From: Bacteroidales bacterium
GTDB lineage: Bacteria; Bacteroidota; Bacteroidia; Bacteroidales; UBA6680
Direction of reading: 5' to 3'
Length of the DNA stretch: 64,000 nt
Assembly (NCBI GenBank): GCA_025210735.1
Contig: JAOARD010000011.1
Span: 114,988-178,987 of the forward strand
Both the position numbers and the translations under genes were made by a program. Shown here in pieces: positions 1 to 9,330 of this stretch; position 1 is the stretch's first letter, and every line of letters begins with the position of its first letter. The notes beneath the pieces were generated by a model. That model was not told where the DNA came from. It searched no databases and saw only the letters and a list, made by a program, of their open reading frames with translations.

Positions 1-629
1 TCAATGATACCACGCATAACCATAATACCATACATAAGAACAAACATAAAGATCAATATACCGCAACCAAAAGCAAGAGCAGTAGCAATTTCAGAAGAGC
101 TCTTTTTCTCTTCGTCGCCATCCCACTGTCTGGTAATTATGCTGATATTAGAATCCTCTTTGGCTTTGTCAATTACATCTTTATCAATACCTACATTATT
201 TAGTAGTTCATTAAGCTTTTTACTCTCAATAGATTTCTCAATATATGACTGAACCGAAAGACTGATTTTCTTATTAGAGAACAGTTTTACTCCCTCTTTG
301 GCATTTCCATCTTTAATTGCTTTGTCAATATAAAGTACTGCGTAATATCCTGATTCATCAAAGTTCTCTCTGAAATCCTGTACAGTCTTATCTTTTGCAA
401 AATCAAATGTAAGTGTTTCTGTATTTTTTAGGGTTTCCTGAAATAGATATGTATCATCAATTACAGCAATCTTCTTTTCTGATGTATCTTTTTTTGTTGC
501 CATCCAGCCAACAAAAGCAAAGAACCCGGCAAAAAGTATCGGGCTTAATACTGTCATCAGAATAAACGACTTTTTCTTTACCCGTGAAAGGTACTCTCTT
601 TTGAGTACTAAAGATGTTTTATTCTTCAT
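1..629 (-). CDS. ABC-2 type transporter permease, N-terminal part (cut by window edge)
   Basis: The reading frame opens with ATG at 627-629 on the minus strand and stays open to base 1, so about 209 residues are seen and the C-terminus lies outside. The first residues are basic (MKNKTSLVLKREYLSRVKKK) and lead into a membrane segment (SFILMTVLSPILFAGFFAFV, about residues 21-40). A soluble extracytoplasmic stretch follows, and a second membrane segment begins near residue 190. This is the layout of NatB/YhaP-like ABC-2 permeases with a large domain after TM1. It follows the ATPase gene at 689-1618 on the same strand with a 59-bp gap, so the two probably form an operon for an ABC exporter. The substrate cannot be read from the sequence. 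Confidence 0.82.
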   Translation of the reverse strand, partial: MKNKTSLVLKREYLSRVKKKSFILMTVLSPILFAGFFAFVGWMATKKDTSEKKIAVIDDTYLFQETLKNTETLTFDFAKDKTVQDFRENFDESGYYAVLYIDKAIKDGNAKEGVKLFSNKKISLSVQSYIEKSIESKKLNELLNNVGIDKDVIDKAKEDSNISIITRQWDGDEEKKSSSEIATALAFGCGILIFMFVLMYGIMVMRGII

Positions 630-688
630 CTGTCTGTATTTTTATTCAGTTATTGTGCAACAAGTATACTGCACAAGAGCTGATTATA

Positions 689-1618
689 TTATTTGTTATT
701 ATTAAAGTTCTCTACAACATTTATAAAAATATCGTTCATGCTCGGAATTAACTCGTTAAAGCTTACTATCTCGGCATGTTCTGCCATGCTCTTTATAAGT
801 TGGTTCTTGCCTTTTGGCGATAACGACTTAATGGTAAGCTCCTGCATGTTATTTCTCATATCCTGCTTCTCTATAAGCTGATAATCGCTTTCCGGAAGGA
901 ACGATAGATCCTCTATTTTACCATTCAGGTTAAAGTGGAACGTATTTGTCTTAAATCTGTTTTTAACCTCAAATATATCGCCACTAAGGATATTCTGCGA
1001 TTTGTTAATAAGTGTAATATGATCGCAAACCTCCTCAACAGAACCCATGTTGTGAGTAGAGAATATTACAGTTGCACCTTTTTTACGCAGTTCAAGTATC
1101 TCTCTTTTTAACAGATTAGCATTAATAGGGTCAAAACCACTAAATGGCTCATCAAAGATAAGTAGCTCAGGTTCATGCAGAATTGTTACAATAAACTGTA
1201 TCTTCTGTTGCATACCTTTAGATAGTTCTTCAACCTTCTTGTCCCACCATGCAGATATCTCAAACTTCTCAAACCACATCTTTAATCGCTTAATAGCATC
1301 TGATTTACTCAAACCTTTAAGCTGTGCAAGATATATGGCTTGCTCTCCAACCTTCATCTTTTTATAAAGACCTCTCTCTTCAGGCAGATATCCTATTCTG
1401 TGAATATCTTCAGCCTTAAGAGGGCGTCCTTTAAAATAAAGGTTACCAGAATCTGGTGCTGTAATTTGGTTAATAATTCTAATAAGAGTTGTTTTTCCGG
1501 CACCGTTTGGCCCTAAAAGCCCATAAACGGTGTTTTCAGGTATTGTAATGCTTACGTCGTTCAGTGCTCTGTGATTTGCGTAAGTCTTTACAATATTTTC
1601 CGCCTTAAATATTTCCAT
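689..1618 (-). CDS. ABC transporter ATP-binding protein (NatA-like)
   Basis: The protein has 309 residues and a complete nucleotide-binding domain. Walker A is GPNGAGKTT near residues 35-43, the signature is LSKGMQQKIQF near residue 133, Walker B is LLIFDEPFSGFD, and an H-loop follows (FSTHNMGSVEEVCDH). Beyond about residue 215 there is an extra C-terminal domain of about 90 residues, as in DUF4162-type NatA/YhaQ proteins. It should energise the permease encoded directly downstream (1-629) at the inner membrane. A perfect -7 box (TATATTTG on the minus strand, 1674-1681) lies 56 bp upstream of the ATG. Membership of the ABC-2 exporter class is clear; the transported compound is unknown. Confidence 0.9.
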   Translation of the reverse strand: MEIFKAENIVKTYANHRALNDVSITIPENTVYGLLGPNGAGKTTLIRIINQITAPDSGNLYFKGRPLKAEDIHRIGYLPEERGLYKKMKVGEQAIYLAQLKGLSKSDAIKRLKMWFEKFEISAWWDKKVEELSKGMQQKIQFIVTILHEPELLIFDEPFSGFDPINANLLKREILELRKKGATVIFSTHNMGSVEEVCDHITLINKSQNILSGDIFEVKNRFKTNTFHFNLNGKIEDLSFLPESDYQLIEKQDMRNNMQELTIKSLSPKGKNQLIKSMAEHAEIVSFNELIPSMNDIFINVVENFNNNK

Positions 1619-1673
1619 AGCTATTGTATGTTTTATTTCTATTCCTATTCCTGTCTTTTTAAGACTCTATCTG

Positions 1674-1681
1674 CAAATATA
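1674..1681 (-). promoter_or_regulatory. Possible -7 box of the ABC exporter operon
   Basis: Read on the minus strand this is TATATTTG, matching the Bacteroidota -7 consensus TAnnTTTG. Nineteen bases further upstream the -33 position reads TATG, two mismatches to TTTG. It lies 56 bp before the ATG at 1618. The remaining 1682-1885 stretch is AT-rich and shows no gene. Confidence 0.45.
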
Positions 1682-1891
1682 AACTTTGCATTTGATAATG
1701 CATAGACAACTGTTTTATTAGTTAGTTTATTCTTTTGTTCATTTATTACACTAAAACTGAAAAAAAATATTGTTTTTTTTATTCATTGGATATAGAGGCA
1801 GAAAATATTGATTATAAAATATATACTTTGCGAAACCTACTGTTTGTGGTGCCTTGAAAGGAAAAAAGATTGAAATTTTTTCTAAAAAAGG

Positions 1892-1922
1892 TTTGGAGGG
1901 AACAAACCTTTTATTACTTTTG
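1892..1922 (+). promoter_or_regulatory. Promoter of the tRNA-Ser/tRNA-Pro transcript, with overlapping dyad
   Basis: TTTG at 1892-1895, a spacer of exactly 19 bases, then TACTTTTG at 1915-1922: a perfect match to the Bacteroidota housekeeping consensus TTTG-N19-TAnnTTTG. tRNA-Ser begins 12 bases after the -7 box. A perfect 10-bp inverted repeat (AAAAGGTTTG at 1886-1895 and CAAACCTTTT at 1903-1912) covers the -33 element and spacer. Confidence 0.85.
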
Positions 1923-1934
1923 CACTGCTCAAAC

Positions 1935-2023
1935 GGAGGGATGGGTGAGTGGCTGAAACCACCAGTTTGCTAAACTGGCATACGGGTTAAACCGTATCGG
2001 GGGTTCGAATCCCCCTCTCTCCG
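1935..2023 (+). tRNA. tRNA-Ser(GCT)
   Basis: An 89-nt class II tRNA. The acceptor arm is GGAGGGA paired with TCTCTCC (one G-T pair), discriminator G. The anticodon stem CCAGT/ACTGG encloses loop TTGCTAA, so the anticodon is GCT at 1969-1971, reading AGC/AGU. A long variable arm typical of serine and the T arm with GGTTCGAAT are present. CCA is not encoded. Confidence 0.96.
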
Positions 2024-2029
2024 CTGACT

Positions 2030-2104
2030 CGGGGTGTAGCGTAGCCCGGTTATCGCGCCTGCTTTGGGAGCAGGAGGTCGCAGGTTCGAATCCTGCCACC
2101 CCGA
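2030..2104 (+). tRNA. tRNA-Pro(TGG), copy 1
   Basis: A 75-nt tRNA with acceptor CGGGGTG/CACCCCG and discriminator A. Anticodon stem CCTGC/GCAGG encloses TTTGGGA, giving anticodon TGG at 2065-2067. It starts 6 bases after tRNA-Ser and is probably cotranscribed with it. It differs from the second copy at 2315-2389 at one D-arm base (T versus C). Confidence 0.96.
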
Positions 2105-2111
2105 CCGAGTT

Positions 2112-2140
2112 AAGAGAGAATTTTAGGATTCTCTCTTTTA
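2112..2140 (+). terminator. Intrinsic terminator after tRNA-Ser/tRNA-Pro
   Basis: A 9-bp perfect stem AGAGAGAAT (2113-2121) / ATTCTCTCT (2128-2136) with a 6-base loop, followed by TTTA and a T-rich tail, just 9 bases after the tRNA-Pro 3' end. Confidence 0.75.
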
Positions 2141-2265
2141 TTTTGCTCTTTTAAAATCTTGGACTGTGTGCAATTTTTTATTGTAAAAATAATTTGCCTG
2201 TAAATAGTTGACTTAAAGTTGATTTATTGAAAAGGATAAAAATTTTAAATAAAAAATTAAAAAAG

Positions 2266-2296
2266 TTTGCAGAATTAAAAAATGTCTGTATCTTTG
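2266..2296 (+). promoter_or_regulatory. Promoter of the second tRNA-Pro
   Basis: TTTG at 2266-2269, spacer of exactly 19 bases, TATCTTTG at 2289-2296: a perfect match to TTTG-N19-TAnnTTTG. The tRNA begins 19 bases after the -7 box. Confidence 0.88.
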
Positions 2297-2314
2297 CACC
2301 GCTTTTAAGAACAA

Positions 2315-2389
2315 CGGGGTGTAGCGTAGCCCGGTCATCGCGCCTGCTTTGGGAGCAGGAGGTCGCAGGTTCGAATCCTGCCACCCCGA
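2315..2389 (+). tRNA. tRNA-Pro(TGG), copy 2
   Basis: A near-identical duplicate of the tRNA at 2030-2104, with the same acceptor, anticodon (TGG) and T arm; one D-arm base differs. It has its own promoter (2266-2296). The next clear terminator is at 2479-2513, so its primary transcript would carry a trailer of roughly 120 nt. Confidence 0.96.
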
Positions 2390-2478
2390 CAAGAGTCGTT
2401 TGATTCTTAAAAAAGTAAGTTTTAGGGTTTTTATTAGGGTTATTAGTAGTAATTGAATTTTGGTTTTAATTGGTTTGG

Positions 2479-2513
2479 AATGGGTTGTCGGTAGACAACC
2501 CATTTCGTTTTTT
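2479..2513 (+). terminator. Intrinsic terminator downstream of tRNA-Pro copy 2
   Basis: A perfect 11-bp stem AATGGGTTGTC (2479-2489) / GACAACCCATT (2494-2504) with tetraloop GGTA, followed by TCGTTTTTTAT. It is the first strong terminator after the second tRNA-Pro. Confidence 0.75.
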
Positions 2514-2869
2514 ATATACTTTCTAATTTCCTGATATAATTGTTTATACATTTCTTGTCTCATATTCTGAGAATAATACGGATTCAATAGAACCGTAGAA
2601 AACCATCTAAGATATTTAGTAGTAGTATTCTATTTTTGATATTAGAAGTAGGTTATTAATAATTTAATGCTCAGTTAAATTTAAAGAGAGTGATATTTTA
2701 TTTAACAAATAATAACATCTTGAATTGTTGCATTTGCGTTTTTCAATCGTCTTTATGTAGTTAAATAACTTAATGCTATTTATAACTGGAATTTAAGCAG
2801 ACTACTATTAAAGGTATGATTATTGATAATTTCAAAATTTATAAGAGACTAAATTTAAAATCATCTTAT
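2514..2869. other. Non-coding AT-rich spacer
   Basis: No convincing gene, RNA or promoter is visible between the terminator at 2479-2513 and the repeat array starting at 2870. The open frames here are antisense to the tRNA or have no coding character. Confidence 0.6.
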
Positions 2870-3143
2870 ATGAAACCAAGCATGAGAAAGAGTTTTCACG
2901 CACATGAGAATGATTATAATGCGTGGTTCCATATGGCAAATGAAAAAACAATTATAAACATATGAAACGAAGCATGAAAAAGAATTTTCACACACACTAG
3001 AGTGATTATTATGCGGAGTTCCATCTGACCATTAAAAAGAAAGAATAAACAGATGAAACGAAGCATGAGTAAGGGCTTTTCTCACACACGGGAATGACTA
3101 TTATGCGAGTTCCATATGACCATTAAAAAACAAATTTAGACAT
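2870..3143 (+). repeat. Three tandem ~91-bp structured repeats ending at a start codon
   Basis: Units begin with ATGAAA at 2870, 2962 and 3053, and the next ATGAAA (3144) is the start codon of the following gene, so the periods are 92, 91 and 91 bp. Each unit has outer arms that pair (ATGAAAC near the start with GTTCCAT about 60 bases later, plus GCAT with ATGC inside). An inner hairpin (TGAAAA/TTTTCA in unit 2) and an A-rich tail resembling AAAAAACAAATTTAGACAT complete the unit. A fourth copy lies at 25154-25241 on the other strand, again ending at a start codon. The family is not one I recognise; it behaves like a REP/MITE-type palindromic repeat. Confidence 0.85.
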
Positions 3144-5762
3144 ATGAAAAAACAACTATTTATTGTCTTTATGACTCTGTTCTGTGTAAATGTATTTGCT
3201 GGCGGAGTAAAGGGAGTTATAAAGGATGAAAAAGGTGCGGCAGTCCCCTTTGCCTCTATCTACATAGCAGAACTGAGTATTGGTACCACAACAAATGATA
3301 ATGGGGAGTACTCTATTAAAGTGCCTGATGGCAATTATACATTTCATGTAAGATTTCTTGGTTACAGATCAATAATGGAGAAAATATCAGTTTCCGGATG
3401 GATTGTTAAGAATATGGTTTTAGAACCACAAGCTGTAGAAATTCCTGTTGTAGTTGTGTCAAATAAGAGCGAAGATCCGGCATATTATATTATGCGACAC
3501 GCTATTGGTATGAAAGAGTACTATGTTAAACAGGTTCAGAAATATTCGGCAAGAGTATATCTTAAAGGAGGAGCGCAACTTAAAAAATTGCCTAAGATGT
3601 TTGCGAAACAATTGGATGTTGATACGGGAAGTCTGGGTGTTGTTGAGACCCTGTCTGATATCTATTTTGAACAACCGAATAAGTTGGAAGAGAAGGTAAT
3701 ATCAATGCGGTCAAGTGGTGAAATGGGTGAGAATCCTATGCGTTTTGCAATGTTTAATATCTATAATATAGAGACTTTGGATGTGATATCTCCACTATCA
3801 GTAAATGCTTTCTCTTACTATAAATATAAACTTATAGGATCTTATCAGGATAATGGCAGATTGGTTAATAAGATAAAAATTATACCCAAACGAAAGGGAA
3901 AAGATCTTATTAAGGGTGTTATACATATTGCAGAAGACTTCTGGAATATTCAGAACTCAGATATATTTATACAGACTCCGGTAGGCGAGGTTAATGTAAA
4001 GGAGGTATATTCTCCGGTAGAGAGTAATGTTTGGCTGCCACTTACCAAAGGTATTGATATGGAGGGTAAGTTTATGGGAGTTGTGTTTGCCTTTAACTAT
4101 GTTGCATCAATTGATAACTATAAAATAACACTGAATCCGGAGATAAATCATGGATATCTTAGAGAGGTTGCCAGAAAACTAAATCCTGAAGCAGTAGAGA
4201 AGGTTCAGAAGAAAAGTAAGCCGGTTAATGTGGTTGCTAAGGTTCCTGAGAAGAGTAAAGACGAGAAGGTGGTTGAGGAGTTGCTGAAGAAGGATGAGTT
4301 GACAAATAGCGAGATGCGAAAGTTGGCAAGAAAAATGTCTAAACTATCAAAAAAAGATAAAAAACCGGAGCCTCTTGAAATTGTAGATGATATAATAGAG
4401 ATTGCCGATGATGCAAGAAATAAAAGCACGGCATTCTGGGATAGTATAAGATCTGTACCTCTGTTAAGTCATGAAATAAAGAGCTTTGAAGAGAAAGACT
4501 CGATAGATAAGATTCGTAATAGTCCTGAGTATAAGGATTCTGTACGAATGGCTAAGAAGAAATTGACTTTTAGATCAATTATTTGGGGAAAGACTTTTGA
4601 ATATAGAGATGATTCTGTATCGTTGGCATATGGCGGACTGCTTGATTATACTGATGGAATACGTTTTAATGCTGTAGACGGACTTGCATATTCACAGTCT
4701 CTTAGGTTTTATAAAAAACAGAAAAGTGGTCACAGATACAATATAAAAGGTAATGTTGGTTATGCATTCTCTCGTGAAGCTCTTATATGGCGGTTATCGT
4801 TTTTTAAAACGTATAGTAAAATGCGCAGAGGTAAACTAATGGTTGCAACAGGAGTAAGATCAACAGATTTTGTATATGGAGATGAATTAAGTATGCTTAA
4901 TTCATCATGGTCACTTATGAATAAGGATAATCTTAGCAGGTTATATGAGGAGAGTTATTTTGGTATAAACAATAATATTGATATTGCTAACGGACTTGTG
5001 TTAGATGTTGGTGTAAGATTCTCAGACAGAAAGATACTTGAGAATAATACAAACTTCTCGTTCTTTAAGTATGATGATTTGTATGAACCTAATACACCGG
5101 ATAATGTACATTATAATTCTAATGACTTTGCATTTAATGATAACAGAGCATTTATTGTTCATGTAGGTCTCAAGTATCGCCCTCGTTATAGGTATCGTAT
5201 TGTCGACGGTAAAAAGCAGATGGCATATTCACGTTATCCTACATTCAGGTTAAATTACTATCAGGCAATTGATAATGTTTTTGGAAGCGATAACAGGTAT
5301 AGTAAGATTGATTTCTCTGTTGAACAGAATATTAGTACCGGCATGATGTCATCGTTTGTTTATAAATTGAAGACTGGAGCATTTATTAATAAAGATAAGG
5401 TTGGTTTTCAGGATTTTAATCATGTGAAATCAAACTATGTGTTCCTGTATACAAACAATGATATAACAAGATTCGGGTTGTTACCATACCATAAATACAG
5501 CAGTACAGATGCTTATATATTAGGGGCAGTAGGGTATAATACCGGACGATTGTTGCTTAAACGTCTGCCTCTGCTGAATAATACTTTAATACAGGAGAGT
5601 ATAACATTAAGGTATTATAACAGTAACACCTTAAAAAACTATACAGAGATTTCGTATGGCCTTAAACAGATTTGGTTTGTTCTGAATGCCGAAGTATACG
5701 TAGGATTCAAAGATTTTGAGTATGATGGTTTTGGGTTTAAGCTTGGTATGCCTCTGTTCTAA
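3144..5762 (+). CDS. DUF5686-like outer-membrane protein with CarboxypepD-regulatory-like domain
   Basis: The protein has 872 residues. A signal peptide (MKKQLFIVFMTLFCVNVFA) is followed by a carboxypeptidase-regulatory-like beta domain (about residues 21-95: GVIKDEKGAAVPFASIYI through NYTFHVRFLGYRS), as found at the N-terminus of many Bacteroidota outer-membrane proteins. A charged, lysine-rich linker occupies about residues 350-420. The C-terminal half has alternating aromatic/polar strands and ends in FGFKLGMPLF, a terminal aromatic typical of outer-membrane barrels. This layout is that of the DUF5686 family, whose function is not established. The start codon is the ATG at the end of the third upstream repeat unit, so its leader is supplied by that repeat. 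Confidence 0.72.
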   Translation: MKKQLFIVFMTLFCVNVFAGGVKGVIKDEKGAAVPFASIYIAELSIGTTTNDNGEYSIKVPDGNYTFHVRFLGYRSIMEKISVSGWIVKNMVLEPQAVEIPVVVVSNKSEDPAYYIMRHAIGMKEYYVKQVQKYSARVYLKGGAQLKKLPKMFAKQLDVDTGSLGVVETLSDIYFEQPNKLEEKVISMRSSGEMGENPMRFAMFNIYNIETLDVISPLSVNAFSYYKYKLIGSYQDNGRLVNKIKIIPKRKGKDLIKGVIHIAEDFWNIQNSDIFIQTPVGEVNVKEVYSPVESNVWLPLTKGIDMEGKFMGVVFAFNYVASIDNYKITLNPEINHGYLREVARKLNPEAVEKVQKKSKPVNVVAKVPEKSKDEKVVEELLKKDELTNSEMRKLARKMSKLSKKDKKPEPLEIVDDIIEIADDARNKSTAFWDSIRSVPLLSHEIKSFEEKDSIDKIRNSPEYKDSVRMAKKKLTFRSIIWGKTFEYRDDSVSLAYGGLLDYTDGIRFNAVDGLAYSQSLRFYKKQKSGHRYNIKGNVGYAFSREALIWRLSFFKTYSKMRRGKLMVATGVRSTDFVYGDELSMLNSSWSLMNKDNLSRLYEESYFGINNNIDIANGLVLDVGVRFSDRKILENNTNFSFFKYDDLYEPNTPDNVHYNSNDFAFNDNRAFIVHVGLKYRPRYRYRIVDGKKQMAYSRYPTFRLNYYQAIDNVFGSDNRYSKIDFSVEQNISTGMMSSFVYKLKTGAFINKDKVGFQDFNHVKSNYVFLYTNNDITRFGLLPYHKYSSTDAYILGAVGYNTGRLLLKRLPLLNNTLIQESITLRYYNSNTLKNYTEISYGLKQIWFVLNAEVYVGFKDFEYDGFGFKLGMPLF

Positions 5763-5875
5763 AAATGTAAAAACTTGTAAATAAGTAAGCTGATATTGCT
5801 GTTTTTTTAATATTAAACGTTAAATTCGCATAATTGATGTAACCTTGATTTTTTAACCTAAATATAGGAAAGCGT

Positions 5876-8800
5876 ATGACGAATTTTACTAAAAGAGTGA
5901 CGAATATCAGCTTACTACTAGCATTACTGATGATGTTTCAATCAGTATTTGCTAAGGCAGATAATGCTGTATACTTAAAGAGCAGATCAGGAAGCTCTGT
6001 TGAATTATCGGTTAAATTACCGGATTATAAATTCAGCAATGTTAGCACCAATAAAGGTGTGTATAAGACAATAACAGGTGATTTTGGTTCTGCAATATTA
6101 AAAAAAGGAGCACCAGAGTTACTTAAAATTACAACAACACTTCAGGTACCTCATAACAGTGTAGCAAACATTCAGATTGTTGGTTCAGAATTTGAGGATT
6201 ATAATGATGTATTAATAGCTCCGTCAAAAGGAGTATTATACAGAGATGTTGATCCGTCAACAGTTCCTTATACATTCGGTAAGGAGTACAATCAGGATAA
6301 ATTTTTCCCGGAAAACCTTACACAAACAAATGACAAGTTTGTTTTCAGACGTAAGTCAGGGCAGACAGTAGAGGTTTACCCATTTCAGTATAACCCTGTT
6401 AAACGAGTATTAAGAGTTTACAAAAGTCTTGAGCTAAAAGTTACATTTAAAGCAGATGGCAGATCGGTGGCTAAACTTAATACAAGAAATACACCAGACA
6501 ACAATATGTTTGAAGGACTTTACAGCGATCTGTTTATAAATAACACTAAAGCAAACGGAAGATATAAGGCTGTTGAATATGAGGGAAAAATGCTTGTTGT
6601 TGCACATGCAGATTTTGCTGATGAGATGGCAGATTTTGTTACCTGGAAAAACCAGAGAGGTCAGGAGACAAAACTTGTTACATATACAGAGATTGGTGGA
6701 ACAAAAACAAAACTTAGAGAGTATATCAAGACAAAATATACAAATGAGGATATAGCATTTGTTCTTCTTGTAGGAGATTCACAACATATTCCTGCAGATT
6801 ATAAGAGTGGTGACTCTGATAATAAGTATGGTTACATAGAGGGATCAGACTCTTATCCGGAGGTTATTATGGGACGTTTCTCTGCTGAGACTGAGGCTCA
6901 GGTTACCACAATGGTAAAGAGAACAATTGCATATGAGCGCGACCTTGATCATACAGACACATGGCTTACAAATGCAACAGGTATTGCATCTGACGAAGGT
7001 GGATATAATGGCGATGATCATGAGACAGATATCCAACATATGAATAATATCTCTACAGACCTGACAGGCCATGGTTATACTGTTAAAAAGCTTTATGATC
7101 CGGGTGTTACAAGATATCAGGTTTCAGCAGCTGTAAATAACGGAAATGGTGTAATGGGTTATGTTGGTCATGGATCAAACACTGCCTGGGTGACATCATA
7201 CTTTGGAGTTAACGATATTGATGGTTTAACAAACAAAGGTAAATGGCCATTTATATTTGATGTTGCATGTGTAAACGGAAACTTTGTTAATAAAACATGT
7301 TTTGCTGAGAAGTGGATAAGAGCATCAAAAGATAATGAGCCAACAGGTGCTGTTGCTATTATTGCATCTACAATTAATCAGTCATGGGCTCCACCAATGA
7401 GTGGTCAGGACGAGATGTACGATCTTCTTGTTAAGGATATGGATGCTAAAATAAGAAAGACATTCGGTGGTGTTACTCTTAACGGATGTATGCGCATGAA
7501 TGAGAAGTATGGTGGTGGAGGAAACTCTATGACTGATACATGGACAATATTCGGAGATCCATCGCTTATATTAAGAACAAAAACACCAGTTAAGGCAACT
7601 ATTACTCATGCAGATAATATATTTACTTTTGTACCAAAATTTGTTGTAAACTGTTCGGCAGAGGGAGCATTAGCAGTTGTTTCTGAGAACGGAAAGATAC
7701 TGAACAAAGCATATGTTACCGGAGGTAAAGCAGAGATAAGTACTGCCGGAATGAAGCAAGGAAACGTTACCCTAACCATTACTGGTCAGGATATGATAAC
7801 ATATACAAAAGATCTTACTGCTATTCAGAGTTCATTAGTATTGGGTGATATTAAGCTTAAGGACGACAACGACGGACGTCTTGATCCGGGCGAGAGCGCA
7901 ACATTAGTTGTACCTGTAAAGAATAATGGAAGTTCTGTTGTAAATAGTGTAGGAGTAACAATGTCGTTCTCAAAAGATATTCTTACTCTTTCAGAAAAGA
8001 GTAAAACAGCTACAGATATTGCAGCCGGAGCAACTGTTGAGTTAGAATTTGCTGTTACATTCCCTGCCGGAGCTACAAAGCATGCTAAGCTTAACTGTAT
8101 TTTGGCGGTTGATTCAGATATTGATTATACAACAGAGAAACCATTAGAGGTTGGACTGGCAAACGGAAAGCAGATTGGAGGAGGAGTTCTTACATCGTCT
8201 AATCCATTTAACAGAGTAAAGAAATATCAACGTTCACAATTCCTTTATGAAGGTAGTCAGTTTGGTGCTGGTGACAGAGAGATAACTTATATATCACTTA
8301 ACATTAAAGAGGCAAAAGATGCTCCTTCATACAAAAACTTTAAGGTTCTTATGAAAGAGATTGATGCTGCTGAAATGACTGCTTTTGTTGATATGTCTGA
8401 TGCAGATGAAGTTTATACAGCAGATGTATTCTCACTTTCAGAGACACCTGGTTTAAGAAAGATTGATATCTCAGGATTTACCGTTACAAACGGAAAGAAC
8501 ATTATAGTTGAGTTTGTTTGGGGAAATGATGAGCAGGTGGTATCAAATCTGTCACCAAAGGTATACTGTTCTGAAACCAGCAAAAACAGTGCTGCAATTG
8601 CCGTTTACGATGCACAAGGATCTGCAGGATCTCCTGCTCTGTCAAAATCAAGACCTGATCTTTACTTTGGGTTTGATATGCCAAAATATAAGCAACAGTT
8701 TAATATTGTTGATTCAAAAGGTAATAAAGTAACTAATGCTTCGCTTTTTGTAAACAATAATAAAATTGTTGCAGACTCAGATGGCAAGTATATAAACAAA

Positions 8801-9175
8801 CTACTTAAGGGTGATTATAAGTATAAAGTAGAGGCAATAGGATACAATACGGTTGAAGAGAACTTTACTGTGTCTTCTGCAAAGATTATTACTATTACAA
8901 TGCAGAAATCAGTTACAGATATTAAGAGTGAAAAAGATAATGTTATAATCTATCCTAATCCTGTTAAACAGAGTCTGAATGTTAAGATTACAAATGAGTG
9001 GGTTGGATCAGAACTATTTATAATAAACTCTATTGGAGTTACTGTTTATAGTGATATTGTAAATGCAGATACAGTAAGTATGACAATATCTGATCTTAAG
9101 AACGGAATATACTTTGTAAGACTAAAAGGAGTTGATGGTGAGATTATTACAAAAAAGATTATTATTAAGAAATAG
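5876..9175 (+). CDS. Gingipain-like C25 cysteine protease with type IX secretion domain (long paralogue)
   Basis: The 1099-residue protein has a signal peptide (to about residue 27), a gingipain-type propeptide (about 28-225) and a peptidase C25 domain. The catalytic dyad is visible as His432 in GYVGHGSNTAW and Cys465 in DVACVNGNF. Their separation of 33 residues equals that of RgpB His211/Cys244. After the catalytic domain come an Ig-like region, a conserved-repeat beta domain, a further domain (about 750-930), a carboxypeptidase-regulatory-like domain (about 945-1010) and a type IX secretion sorting domain (IYPNPVKQSLNV to the end in IIIKK). It should be exported by T9SS and act outside the cell on proteins. 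Arg versus Lys specificity cannot be told. A shorter paralogue follows at 9331-11583. Confidence 0.9.
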   Translation: MTNFTKRVTNISLLLALLMMFQSVFAKADNAVYLKSRSGSSVELSVKLPDYKFSNVSTNKGVYKTITGDFGSAILKKGAPELLKITTTLQVPHNSVANIQIVGSEFEDYNDVLIAPSKGVLYRDVDPSTVPYTFGKEYNQDKFFPENLTQTNDKFVFRRKSGQTVEVYPFQYNPVKRVLRVYKSLELKVTFKADGRSVAKLNTRNTPDNNMFEGLYSDLFINNTKANGRYKAVEYEGKMLVVAHADFADEMADFVTWKNQRGQETKLVTYTEIGGTKTKLREYIKTKYTNEDIAFVLLVGDSQHIPADYKSGDSDNKYGYIEGSDSYPEVIMGRFSAETEAQVTTMVKRTIAYERDLDHTDTWLTNATGIASDEGGYNGDDHETDIQHMNNISTDLTGHGYTVKKLYDPGVTRYQVSAAVNNGNGVMGYVGHGSNTAWVTSYFGVNDIDGLTNKGKWPFIFDVACVNGNFVNKTCFAEKWIRASKDNEPTGAVAIIASTINQSWAPPMSGQDEMYDLLVKDMDAKIRKTFGGVTLNGCMRMNEKYGGGGNSMTDTWTIFGDPSLILRTKTPVKATITHADNIFTFVPKFVVNCSAEGALAVVSENGKILNKAYVTGGKAEISTAGMKQGNVTLTITGQDMITYTKDLTAIQSSLVLGDIKLKDDNDGRLDPGESATLVVPVKNNGSSVVNSVGVTMSFSKDILTLSEKSKTATDIAAGATVELEFAVTFPAGATKHAKLNCILAVDSDIDYTTEKPLEVGLANGKQIGGGVLTSSNPFNRVKKYQRSQFLYEGSQFGAGDREITYISLNIKEAKDAPSYKNFKVLMKEIDAAEMTAFVDMSDADEVYTADVFSLSETPGLRKIDISGFTVTNGKNIIVEFVWGNDEQVVSNLSPKVYCSETSKNSAAIAVYDAQGSAGSPALSKSRPDLYFGFDMPKYKQQFNIVDSKGNKVTNASLFVNNNKIVADSDGKYINKLLKGDYKYKVEAIGYNTVEENFTVSSAKIITITMQKSVTDIKSEKDNVIIYPNPVKQSLNVKITNEWVGSELFIINSIGVTVYSDIVNADTVSMTISDLKNGIYFVRLKGVDGEIITKKIIIKK

Positions 9176-9199
9176 TATTACCATATTATAAAATAACAG

Positions 9200-9230
9200 A
9201 GGGAGCGAACATGGTTTGCTCCCTTTTTTA
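9200..9230 (+). terminator. Intrinsic terminator after the first C25 protease
   Basis: Stem AGGGAGC (9200-9206) / GCTCCCT (9218-9224), extended by AAC/GTT around an ATG loop, followed by six T residues. It separates the two C25 genes into distinct transcription units. Confidence 0.85.
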
Positions 9231-9330
9231 TTAGCAAGTATAGTTTTGATGAAATATGTTGAAATATGAAATTTTTAGTTAAAGAGGTAACTTTAAATAC
9301 CTAAGTTTTTTTAACTAAAAATTAAATATT

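Noticed and set aside
2178..2587. Two minus-strand reading frames over the second tRNA-Pro (one with a DSNLRP-like stretch)
   Set aside because: They are antisense to tRNA-Pro; this peptide pattern is a well-known false gene made by tRNA complements.
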